The translations under genes were made by a program, and so were the position numbers. Of a stretch of DNA of 5,794 nt, positions 1 to 5,547 are shown one piece after another (position 1 is the first letter of the stretch; each line of letters opens with the position of its first letter). This DNA comes from Thermoprotei archaeon (GTDB lineage Archaea; Thermoproteota; Thermoprotei; Thermofilales; B20-G17): contig QMSC01000091.1 of NCBI GenBank assembly GCA_003649515.1, positions 1 to 5,794 of the forward strand. The letters run 5' to 3'. The notes beneath the pieces were generated by a model. That model was not told the DNA's origin and searched no databases. It was given only the letters and a program-made list of their open reading frames with translations.

Positions 1-504
1 ATAAGGGCGGGGTTCAGTGAAGTTTTAATGGAGGACTACGACGCTAGGGATGGTATTGGTCCTGGAGGATTAAAGGCTTGCTTCCTGGAGATACTAGGCT
101 CACGCTACTTTATACTCCTCTTTGATGCAAATAATATGTTGCTCAAAGTTAAGAAAAGCCTTTATGACAACATTATTTCTAAAGGGAACTATAGAGACGG
201 CTGCATAGCTACAACCGATACCCATGTTGTTGCAGGCTTAAGAGGAGGAGAAGAGTACGTCCCCCTAGGATCCAGGATCCCCCTCGAGTACCTCCTAAAC
301 AAATCTTTAGAAGCTCTCGAAAAAGCGGAAAGGTCTGCTAAATCCTGTACAGTACGTGTATTGTCCAAGAAAATCAGGGTAAAGGTTATGGGTAGAGAGA
401 GTATCGAGACCCTTCATAGGTTTGTTGAAAAAGGTTTGAAAGCAGGCCTGTGTATGTTATTCTACATCTGGGCTTCTCCGCTCATCTTTCTAGCATTTTT
501 GTGA
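1..504 (+). CDS. C-terminal part of a membrane-associated protein, possibly DUF2070 (partial, 5' end outside window)
   Basis: The frame is open from base 1 and ends at TGA 502-504, giving 167 codons. An ATG at 28 exists but has no ribosome binding site before it, and the upstream codons read as protein, so the gene probably begins outside the window. Visible motifs are DANNM, TTDTHVVAG and YVPLG, followed by a helical, lysine/glutamate-rich stretch and a short basic beta-like segment. The last 20 or so residues are strongly hydrophobic (GLCMLFYIWASPLIFLAFL) and look like a terminal membrane helix. The Asp-Asn-Asn and Thr-Asp-Thr-His motifs with the Tyr-x-Pro-Leu-Gly segment recall the soluble C-terminal portion of archaeal DUF2070 membrane proteins, whose function is unknown. 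That assignment is from memory and tentative. The 3' end overlaps the convergent oxidoreductase beta gene by 23 bp. Confidence 0.6.
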   Translation: MRAGFSEVLMEDYDARDGIGPGGLKACFLEILGSRYFILLFDANNMLLKVKKSLYDNIISKGNYRDGCIATTDTHVVAGLRGGEEYVPLGSRIPLEYLLNKSLEALEKAERSAKSCTVRVLSKKIRVKVMGRESIETLHRFVEKGLKAGLCMLFYIWASPLIFLAFL

Positions 505-1384
505 TATACTCCCACTGGCTATCGACAAAATCCTGTAGCTCTTTCACGTCCTGCTCGCTTAGTTTTCTAAAGCGCTCTTGAAGCCTCAGATACTCGCCTA
601 TTGGCTTGCGTTGTTTTTTGTCAAGCAATCGGGCGCTGGGTCCCGTCAACTTAAACTTTCCATACACAACCTCGTATAGGACCCACATGCCTGTCTCTAC
701 TGCTAGACGAGCTACTTCAATTGTTTTCTCTGAGGGAAATCTCCATCCCACGGGACAAGGCGCGTGCAAATGTATGTACTTCAAGCCCTTCATCATACTT
801 GCCTTTTTGACCTTGTTGTATAGGTCTACAGGAAAGCCTACGCTCGCCGTGGCAACGTAGGGTATACGATGAGCTACCATTATTGCAGGGACATCCTTTT
901 TATGCTCCCTCTTGCCAGTGACAGTTGTAGTAGTCCAAGCCCCGTAAGGTGTTGCACCAGACCTCTGAATACCCGTGTTCATGTAAGCCTCATTATCATA
1001 ACATATGTAAATGATATTATGGCCTCTTTCTGCAGCCCCAGAAAGAGCTTGAATTCCAATGTCTACTGTACCTCCATCACCCGCCCAGACTACTACATGA
1101 ACATCTGTTATACCCTTAGCTTCCAGAGCCTCCAATATTCCACTAGCCGTTGCAGCAGCCGCTGCGAAAGCTATGTGAAGTACAGGAACTTTAAACGCTG
1201 ATCTTGGGAACGGTCCTGCCACTATCGACGTACAGCAGGCGGGTATTACTACGATAGCCTTCCCCTCTAAGGCTTTTAGAACGTACCTAAGCCCTATACC
1301 TATGGGGCAACCAGGACATGCCGCATGACCGGGAAGCACATACTCCTCTTCCGGAAATAACCTCAATACACCTGGTTTACTCAT
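482..1384 (-). CDS. porB: 2-oxoacid:ferredoxin oxidoreductase, beta (TPP-binding) subunit, POR/VOR type
   Basis: This subunit binds the thiamine diphosphate tail and the proximal [4Fe-4S] cluster of the CoA-dependent enzyme that oxidises 2-oxoacids to acyl-CoA, CO2 and reduced ferredoxin in the cytoplasm. Seen in its 300 residues: cluster cysteines C23-P-G-C26, C51 in the PACC segment and C210 in APCPVGW; the TPP/Mg motif AGDGGTVDIG (101-110); and YDNEAYMNTGIQRS (129-142), a hallmark of this subunit. Length fits the family (about 290-330). The segments LRYVLKA, VIPACC and WAGDGG, together with the C-terminal region, recall archaeal VOR beta more than POR beta, so the substrate could be branched-chain 2-oxoacids. 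Two oddities are CPGCP where CxGCG is usual, and AFA (A74) where AFE is usual. The ATG at 1384 overlaps the alpha stop as ATGA and has a perfect Shine-Dalgarno site. It is the last gene of the operon and overlaps the upstream-strand gene tail to tail. Confidence 0.95.
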   Translation of the reverse strand: MSKPGVLRLFPEEEYVLPGHAACPGCPIGIGLRYVLKALEGKAIVVIPACCTSIVAGPFPRSAFKVPVLHIAFAAAAATASGILEALEAKGITDVHVVVWAGDGGTVDIGIQALSGAAERGHNIIYICYDNEAYMNTGIQRSGATPYGAWTTTTVTGKREHKKDVPAIMVAHRIPYVATASVGFPVDLYNKVKKASMMKGLKYIHLHAPCPVGWRFPSEKTIEVARLAVETGMWVLYEVVYGKFKLTGPSARLLDKKQRKPIGEYLRLQERFRKLSEQDVKELQDFVDSQWEYITKMLER

Positions 1385-2589
1385 GGAATCACCTCCTCCT
1401 TTACACCATACCAGTGAGGTCCCACCCTCTTGTTACCTCTTTGAAATTCCTTTAGAGAGAAATCTAGCATTTTCAAGAAATCTTCCACTGATACCTCTCT
1501 CCCTCCCAGACCTGCGATAAATGAAGCGAATTTCGGTTGAATACCGTTCATAAAAAGCACAGAGGCTATTTCAGTTGCTAAAACTCCGCAAAGCCCCATT
1601 GAGATATCCCTTTCTACAACTATTACACCCTCCTTATTCGAGAGACATTCCACAACATCCTGTACCGGGAACGGTCGTATGACCCTTATCCTGCATAGAC
1701 CAATTTTTACTCCATTTTCCCTCAATTTATCGACTGCTTCTCTAGCATCTCCAGAGCTACCACCCAGCGTTATCAGTGCATACTCAGCGTCATCACAGCG
1801 GTATTTTTCTATTAATCCGCCATAGCGTCTTCCAAAGATCTTGCCGAACTCTTCGTCCACCTTCCTTATGATATCTCTGGCAGATTCCATGCCCCTCTGC
1901 ATGAGGTATCGGAACTCCATATAGAAATCTGGGAACACAAGGTTTCCATGCGATACAGGATCCTTCACGTCAAGCAGAAATGCTGCAGATTTTCGAGGAG
2001 GAAGGAACTCGTCAACGATTTCCTGCGAGGGCACATCCACGGGCTCTGCTGTGTGCGAGGAAATAAAAGCGTCCCATCCTACCATTACAGGTAAAAGCAC
2101 TTGTTCATTCTCCGCTACCTTATACGCTTGAAGGATCATGTCTAGAACTTCTTGAGCACTTTCTGCAAAGAATATGAGCCAGCCCGAGTCCCTAGGAGAT
2201 AGTATATCCGCATGCTCTGTCCAAATGTTCCATGGAGGTGCTATAGCTCGAGTTACAACTCCCATAACTATGGGAAGTCGTGCGCCTGCTGCCCACCATA
2301 GCATTTCGTACATGTACAGCAGTCCATGAGAGGAAGTCGCAGTAAATACTCGCGCTCCCGTGGCTGAAGCTCCTATGCATGCTGCCATGGCGCTATGTTC
2401 CGATTCGACTCGTATCATCTTAGCCTTAAGCTCGCCTCTCTCAATAAACTCTGCAAGTTTTTCGACAACGGTTGTTTGAGGAGTGATCGGATAAGCGGAT
2501 ATAATTTCGGCACGCGCCAGTTTTGCAGCGTATGCAGCAGCGTAATTTGAGGTTAAGACTAGTTTTTTAACATCCATCCTCGACGTCAT
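1381..2589 (-). CDS. porA: 2-oxoacid:ferredoxin oxidoreductase, alpha subunit, POR/VOR type
   Basis: The alpha subunit supplies the pyrimidine-binding half of the thiamine diphosphate site and pairs with beta to form the catalytic core. Seen in its 402 residues: AYPITPQT (32-39) and ESEHSA (62-67), whose second Glu (E64) is in the position that activates the TPP aminopyrimidine in this family. Further on are TGARVFTATSSHGL (77-90), TRAIAPPWNIW (113-123) with the conserved Arg114, and SPRDSGW (131-137). Beyond about residue 265 come a second Rossmann-like domain (ALITLGGSSGDA) and the C-terminal IAGLGGREVSVEDF motif. Length is close to the archaeal family value of about 390-400. The ATG at 2589 overlaps the delta stop as ATGA and follows GGTGAGGGAGGG. 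An in-frame ATG four codons later (2577) is a weaker alternative. It is third in the gamma-delta-alpha-beta operon, and its stop overlaps the beta start by 4 bp. No disrupted motif was seen. Confidence 0.95.
   Translation of the reverse strand: MTSRMDVKKLVLTSNYAAAYAAKLARAEIISAYPITPQTTVVEKLAEFIERGELKAKMIRVESEHSAMAACIGASATGARVFTATSSHGLLYMYEMLWWAAGARLPIVMGVVTRAIAPPWNIWTEHADILSPRDSGWLIFFAESAQEVLDMILQAYKVAENEQVLLPVMVGWDAFISSHTAEPVDVPSQEIVDEFLPPRKSAAFLLDVKDPVSHGNLVFPDFYMEFRYLMQRGMESARDIIRKVDEEFGKIFGRRYGGLIEKYRCDDAEYALITLGGSSGDAREAVDKLRENGVKIGLCRIRVIRPFPVQDVVECLSNKEGVIVVERDISMGLCGVLATEIASVLFMNGIQPKFASFIAGLGGREVSVEDFLKMLDFSLKEFQRGNKRVGPHWYGVKEEVIP
1388..1397 (-). promoter_or_regulatory. Ribosome binding site of the beta-subunit gene
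   Basis: On the minus strand this reads AGGAGGTGAT, a ten-base perfect complement of the usual archaeal 16S rRNA 3' end (ATCACCTCCT), three bases before the ATG at 1384. It lies inside the last codons of the alpha gene. It fixes the beta start and allows independent as well as coupled initiation. Confidence 0.85.
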
Positions 2590-2852
2590 AGTCCCTCCCT
2601 CACCATTTTAATTGCTCCAGTTGGACATTCGTTAGCACAAATACCGCATCCCTTGCAGAAATCATAATTTATGTGGGGAAAGCCCATCTCGTCGAAGGTT
2701 ACAGCAATATCGGGGCAGTACATCCAACATAATCCGCACTTCTTACATTTTTTCAACTCGATTACTGGTTTTAAGAAACGCCATAATCCCGTTTTGCCCA
2801 CGCTCGCTTTCGCGGGACGAGAAATTGGTGTAAGAGGTACCTTAAAGCTCAT
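2586..2852 (-). CDS. porD: 2-oxoacid:ferredoxin oxidoreductase, delta (2x[4Fe-4S] ferredoxin) subunit
   Basis: This small ferredoxin-like subunit relays electrons from the TPP-proximal cluster to soluble ferredoxin. Its 88 residues contain two complete [4Fe-4S] motifs, C36-x2-C39-x2-C42-x3-C46-P and C66-x2-C69-x2-C72-x3-C76-P. An N-terminal leader of about 35 residues includes TGLWRFLKPVI, which is typical of POR/VOR delta subunits and separates them from free ferredoxins. All eight cysteines are present, so both clusters should form. The ATG at 2852 overlaps the gamma stop as ATGA and follows GGTGGTGA. The gene ends in an ATGA overlap with alpha. The family is usually 85-105 residues, so this is full length. 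Confidence 0.95.
   Translation of the reverse strand: MSFKVPLTPISRPAKASVGKTGLWRFLKPVIELKKCKKCGLCWMYCPDIAVTFDEMGFPHINYDFCKGCGICANECPTGAIKMVREGL
2593..2604 (-). promoter_or_regulatory. Ribosome binding site of the alpha-subunit gene
   Basis: The minus strand reads GGTGAGGGAGGG, three bases before the ATG at 2589. The GGTGA part is complementary to the 16S 3' end at a normal distance, and the GAGGG part adds purines nearer the start. It supports the ATG at 2589 over the downstream ATG at 2577. It lies within the 3' end of the delta gene. Confidence 0.7.
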
Positions 2853-3418
2853 AAATTCACCACCTGTACCTTATTGTAAGCCTCAATAATCCCTTTAACG
2901 TTAAGTTCGCCCACCCTCCTGCTCCACCTGTTTTTAACCACGGCTGTTATAGATTCTAGGCTCACTATATTTGTAGCCCTTATAAGCGCTCCAAGCATAG
3001 GCATGTTCACCAAAGCTAGGCCAGCAAGCTTAAGCCCTAGAGACAGGGCTATGCCCGTCGCATCCACTACGGCAGCTTTTAGACCTTTAAATGGAAGATT
3101 GTTAGGGCTCGGCGCATTTATTACTAACAGTCCCCCTTCTCTTAACCCCTCGGTAACATCCACCATAAAGGGCAGATTTGGATCGAGTACAACCACTACA
3201 TCTGGCTCCTTTACGGAGCTTCTCGACCTAATGGGCTTGTCAGAAATCCTATTTGAAGCAACAACAGGAGCTCCCCTTCTTTCAGCTCCAAAATAGGGTA
3301 TTGCTATCGCATACTTCCCCTCCCTTACGGCTGCTTCAGCCAATAATTGCGCTACAGTTACTACTCCCTGTCCTCCTCTACCATGCCATCTGATCTCATA
3401 AACAGCCTTCATAAGCAT
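2849..3418 (-). CDS. porG: 2-oxoacid:ferredoxin oxidoreductase, gamma subunit
   Basis: The gamma subunit corresponds to the CoA-handling domain of the single-chain pyruvate:ferredoxin oxidoreductases and is first in this operon. Seen in its 189 residues: the family signature RWHGRGGQG (10-18), PYFGAERRGAPV (41-52), DVVVVLDP near 73-80, and VNMPMLGAL (137-145) in the place of the usual N-T-x-MLGA motif. Length matches the family (about 180-190). The start is uncertain between the ATG at 3418 and the ATG two codons on, at 3412. No Shine-Dalgarno site precedes either. A TATA-like box centred 27 bases upstream of 3418 fits a leaderless message starting there, so 3418 is preferred. In Pyrococcus one gamma subunit is shared by POR and VOR; here only one alpha/beta/delta set is visible beside it. 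The stop overlaps the delta ATG by 4 bp. Confidence 0.93.
   Translation of the reverse strand: MLMKAVYEIRWHGRGGQGVVTVAQLLAEAAVREGKYAIAIPYFGAERRGAPVVASNRISDKPIRSRSSVKEPDVVVVLDPNLPFMVDVTEGLREGGLLVINAPSPNNLPFKGLKAAVVDATGIALSLGLKLAGLALVNMPMLGALIRATNIVSLESITAVVKNRWSRRVGELNVKGIIEAYNKVQVVNL
2857..2864 (-). promoter_or_regulatory. Ribosome binding site of the delta-subunit gene
   Basis: The minus strand reads GGTGGTGA, four bases before the ATG at 2852, inside the last codons of the gamma gene. GGTGA is the part complementary to the 16S 3' end. Confidence 0.65.
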
Positions 3419-3441
3419 TCAAGACTAGACACATGTATGGA

Positions 3442-3448
3442 GTATATC
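3442..3448 (-). promoter_or_regulatory. TATA-like box for the oxidoreductase operon
   Basis: The minus strand reads GATATAC, centred about 27 bases before the ATG at 3418. That is the spacing expected between an archaeal TATA box and the transcription start, and it would make the gamma message leaderless, in line with the missing ribosome binding site. The match is modest, so this is an inference from position as much as from sequence. Confidence 0.35.
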
Positions 3449-3456
3449 GGTCTTAC

Positions 3457-3500
3457 GTAATGTGAGTATTACATTGCCCTAGACTACATTTAGCTAATGT
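3457..3500. repeat. Cluster of ACATT/AATGT half-sites, candidate operator
   Basis: Four five-base half-sites occur in 44 bp: AATGT at 3459-3463, ACATT at 3471-3475, ACATT at 3486-3490 and AATGT at 3496-3500. They form two inverted repeats, one with a 7-base and one with a 5-base spacer, with opposite internal orientation. The hexamer TACATT also recurs directly, 15 bp apart. A further palindrome, GTAAT-N6-ATTAC, covers 3457-3472. The cluster lies just upstream of the TATA-like box of the oxidoreductase operon and about 85-125 bp upstream of the aminotransferase start. Binding of a regulator (HTH-CBS, Lrp-like or other) is inference. The region is AT-rich, so some matches may be chance. Confidence 0.4.
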
Positions 3501-3543
3501 AAATTGTAGAAAACCAAGTTGCAATATTTTTCCACCATTAATG

Positions 3544-3550
3544 AATATAA
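3544..3550 (+). promoter_or_regulatory. TATA-like box for the aminotransferase gene
   Basis: AATATAA is centred 38 bases before the ATG at 3585, which would place transcription start near 3573 and leave a leader of about 12 bases. That leader contains GTGAG (3575-3579), a weak ribosome binding site five bases before the ATG. An alternative box, CTATAATT (3558-3565), lies rather close to the start codon for either mode. Downstream genes at 3585 and 4966 probably share this promoter. Confidence 0.35.
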
Positions 3551-3584
3551 CAATCATCTATAATTGAAGTTTTAGTGAGCTTGT

Positions 3585-4931
3585 ATGTTTTGCAATGAAT
3601 ACCCCCTCATCAAGAACCCCCCTCCTGGTGCTAAGGCCAAGAAAATACTATCCCTTGATGAGAAGTACTTAATGCAGTCCTTCCGCCGATACTATCCACT
3701 GGTGGTAAAGCGGGCAAAGGGGTTCCTCGTAGAAGATGTTGATGGGAACATATATATCGATTTGAACGCTGGAATAGCCGTCGCAAGTACAGGACACTGC
3801 CATCCAAAAATTGTCGAAGCTATAAAGAAAAGATGTGAGGAACTACTCCACTACAGTATAACGGATTTCATATACGAGGATACCGCTATTTTGGCAAAGA
3901 AATTATCAGAAATAACTCCTGGAGATTTTGAGAAAAAAGTTTTCTTTGGAAACAGCGGAGCCGAGGCCGTTGAGGGGTCGCTAAAAGTTGCCAGAGGGTA
4001 TTTTGAGGGTAGGAGACCTTACATATTGGCATTCATAGGATCCTTCCATGGCAGGACCATCGGCGCTCTTTCCCTAACTTCAAGCAAGCCCATCCAGAGA
4101 AAAAACTTTCAGCCTCTAATGCCGTGTGTTGAGCATGTACCCTATCCTTACTGTTTCAGATGTCCTTGGAAACAACGCTTTCCCGAATGCAATTATTGGT
4201 GCGTAGATTTCATAGAGGAGTGGTATTTCCAGAAATTCATTCCTCCTGAGGAAGTTGCAGCCATAATCTTTGAGCCAATAGCAGGAGAAGGAGGATATAT
4301 AGTTCCTCCAGATGGTTTTTGGCAAAAAATAAGGACGCTTGCAGACAAATATGGGATTCTCTTGATAGCCGACGAGGTACAATCAGGGGTGGGACGAACA
4401 GGAAAATGGTTTGCCATTGAACACTGGGATACTATGCCTGACTTAGTCCTGATAGCGAAAGGAATAGCCTCAGGTCTCCCATTAAGTGCAATTGTCGGAA
4501 GGAAAGATATAATGAGCCTTCCACCCGGCGCACATGCTTCTACATTCGGCGGAAATCCTGTATGTTGCGCAGCAGCCCTGGCAACAATACAGGTCATAGA
4601 AAAGGAAAGGCTTTTGGAAAACGCAGAGAGAGTGGGAAGTTTCGCTATTAAGCGGCTTAATGAGATGAAGGAAGCATATGAGAACATCGGAGATGTACGT
4701 GGCAGAGGGTTAATGATAGGAGTGGAGATAGTGACTGACAAAGCTAGTTACCGCCCAGCACCAAAATTAGCACACGAAATTATAGAGGAGGCCTTTAGAA
4801 GAGGATTACTGTTGATAACCTCAGGACTATCCGTTCTTAGAATATCTCCCCCACTAGTTATAACGATGGAGGCGATGGAAAAAGCGCTAAATATTCTTGA
4901 GGATATTATAAAAAATGTAAGCAGAAGATAA
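3585..4931 (+). CDS. Class III PLP-dependent aminotransferase (4-aminobutyrate aminotransferase / amino-acid racemase-like)
   Basis: This fold-type I PLP enzyme has 448 residues, the usual length. Seen: a substrate-lid region with DLNAGIAVASTGHCHP (59-74), the phosphate-binding segment GNSGAEAVEGSLKVAR (122-137), and SFHGRTIGALSLTSSK (153-168). LIADEVQSGVGRTG (260-273) carries Asp263, which contacts the PLP pyridine nitrogen. AKGIASGLPLSA (291-302) carries Lys292, the Schiff-base lysine, and FGGNPVCCAA follows at 321-330. The fold and catalytic residues are clear. Archaeal relatives are annotated as GABA or acetylornithine aminotransferases, and some Pyrococcus members are amino-acid racemases, so the substrate is open. 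A cysteine cluster (C181, C190, C193, C202, C206) lies in PYCFRCPWKQRFPECNYWC. The ATG at 3585 has only weak GTGAG before it. The gene is divergent from the 2-oxoacid oxidoreductase and is followed 34 bases on by the HTH-CBS gene, suggesting co-transcription with the latter. Confidence 0.93.
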   Translation: MFCNEYPLIKNPPPGAKAKKILSLDEKYLMQSFRRYYPLVVKRAKGFLVEDVDGNIYIDLNAGIAVASTGHCHPKIVEAIKKRCEELLHYSITDFIYEDTAILAKKLSEITPGDFEKKVFFGNSGAEAVEGSLKVARGYFEGRRPYILAFIGSFHGRTIGALSLTSSKPIQRKNFQPLMPCVEHVPYPYCFRCPWKQRFPECNYWCVDFIEEWYFQKFIPPEEVAAIIFEPIAGEGGYIVPPDGFWQKIRTLADKYGILLIADEVQSGVGRTGKWFAIEHWDTMPDLVLIAKGIASGLPLSAIVGRKDIMSLPPGAHASTFGGNPVCCAAALATIQVIEKERLLENAERVGSFAIKRLNEMKEAYENIGDVRGRGLMIGVEIVTDKASYRPAPKLAHEIIEEAFRRGLLLITSGLSVLRISPPLVITMEAMEKALNILEDIIKNVSRR

Positions 4932-4952
4932 AGTATGCACATGAATACCAAA

Positions 4953-4962
4953 GGTGAGGAGG
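4953..4962 (+). promoter_or_regulatory. Ribosome binding site deciding the HTH-CBS start
   Basis: GGTGAGGAGG lies just before the TTG at 4966; its GGTGA part is eight bases from that codon. An in-frame GTG at 4954 sits inside this purine run, so calling GTG as the start would translate the ribosome binding site itself. The TTG start is preferred. Confidence 0.7.
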
Positions 4963-4965
4963 CGC

Positions 4966-5547
4966 TTGTCATATATTCCCACGCCTGATGAAATAAGAAT
5001 TCTCAGAAAAAGGGCTGGGCTCACTCAGAGAGAGCTGGCTAGAAGAGCAGGTGTAAGCCAATCACTTATAGCGAGAATTGAGGGAGGGAGCGTTGATCCA
5101 AGGCTATCGACACTAAAACGAATCTTGAAGGTTATTGAAGAGGCGCTTGAAGAGAAATCGCATGCACGACACATAATGCACTCCCCTGTTATAACGTTAA
5201 GCGTGAGCGATCCCCTTGAGAAAGCTGCAAAGCTTATGTGGAAACATAATATATCACAGATACCAGTGGTAGATAATGAAGGTCGAGTTATTGGAACGAT
5301 ATACGAAGACACTATCGTGAAGAAGCTTTTAACCTATAAGGATGCAGATAAAGTTTTTAAAATGCCTGCGGGTGAAATTGCAGAAGCACCGTTACCAGCA
5401 GTAAGTCCCGATGAGCCTGTTGAAAAGGTTGTTAGGATCCTTTTAAGCGGCGTGCCAGCAGTTCTAGTCGTCGATAATCGCAGGCCTATTGGCATTATAA
5501 CGAAAAGCGATATAATAGCAGTACACTTACACCGGACTAGCGCTTAA
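4966..5547 (+). CDS. XRE-type HTH regulator with two CBS domains
   Basis: This is an archaeal DNA-binding regulator of 193 residues from the TTG start. Residues 10-57 form a Cro/C1-type helix-turn-helix, with AGLTQRELARRAGVSQSLIA as helices 2-3 and DPRLSTLKRIL after it. Residues 67-122 and 133-187 are two CBS repeats, a pair that usually binds AMP, ATP or S-adenosyl ligands. CBS2 has the canonical GIITKSD nucleotide motif. CBS1 has GTIYEDT with the aspartate shifted by one place, so perhaps only one site binds ligand. The N-terminus SYIPTPDEIR right after the TTG matches where relatives of this family begin, and a strong ribosome binding site precedes it; the GTG at 4954 would add only four arginine-rich residues. 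The gene lies 34 bases after the aminotransferase, probably in one transcript. Its targets are unknown, and control of the adjacent divergent promoter is a guess. The 3' end overlaps the convergent gene by 11 bp. Confidence 0.9.
   Translation: MSYIPTPDEIRILRKRAGLTQRELARRAGVSQSLIARIEGGSVDPRLSTLKRILKVIEEALEEKSHARHIMHSPVITLSVSDPLEKAAKLMWKHNISQIPVVDNEGRVIGTIYEDTIVKKLLTYKDADKVFKMPAGEIAEAPLPAVSPDEPVEKVVRILLSGVPAVLVVDNRRPIGIITKSDIIAVHLHRTSA

Noticed and set aside
606..1201. Two plus-strand open frames (606-860 and 869-1201) opposite the beta gene
   Set aside because: They are antisense to a strongly conserved coding sequence, have biased serine/threonine/cysteine-rich composition, no ribosome binding site and no recognisable motif.
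2671..3296. Plus-strand open frames opposite the delta and gamma genes
   Set aside because: They are shadows of conserved cysteine-motif and RWHGRGGQG-type genes on the other strand.
4193..4741. A 182-codon minus-strand open frame opposite the aminotransferase
   Set aside because: The plus-strand frame carries all class III catalytic motifs. The antisense product is low-complexity Ser/Pro/Ile-rich and has no domain pattern.
4748..5312. Minus-strand open frames opposite the aminotransferase end and the HTH-CBS gene
   Set aside because: They mirror real codons on the plus strand, span the gene junction without ribosome binding sites and lack recognisable features.
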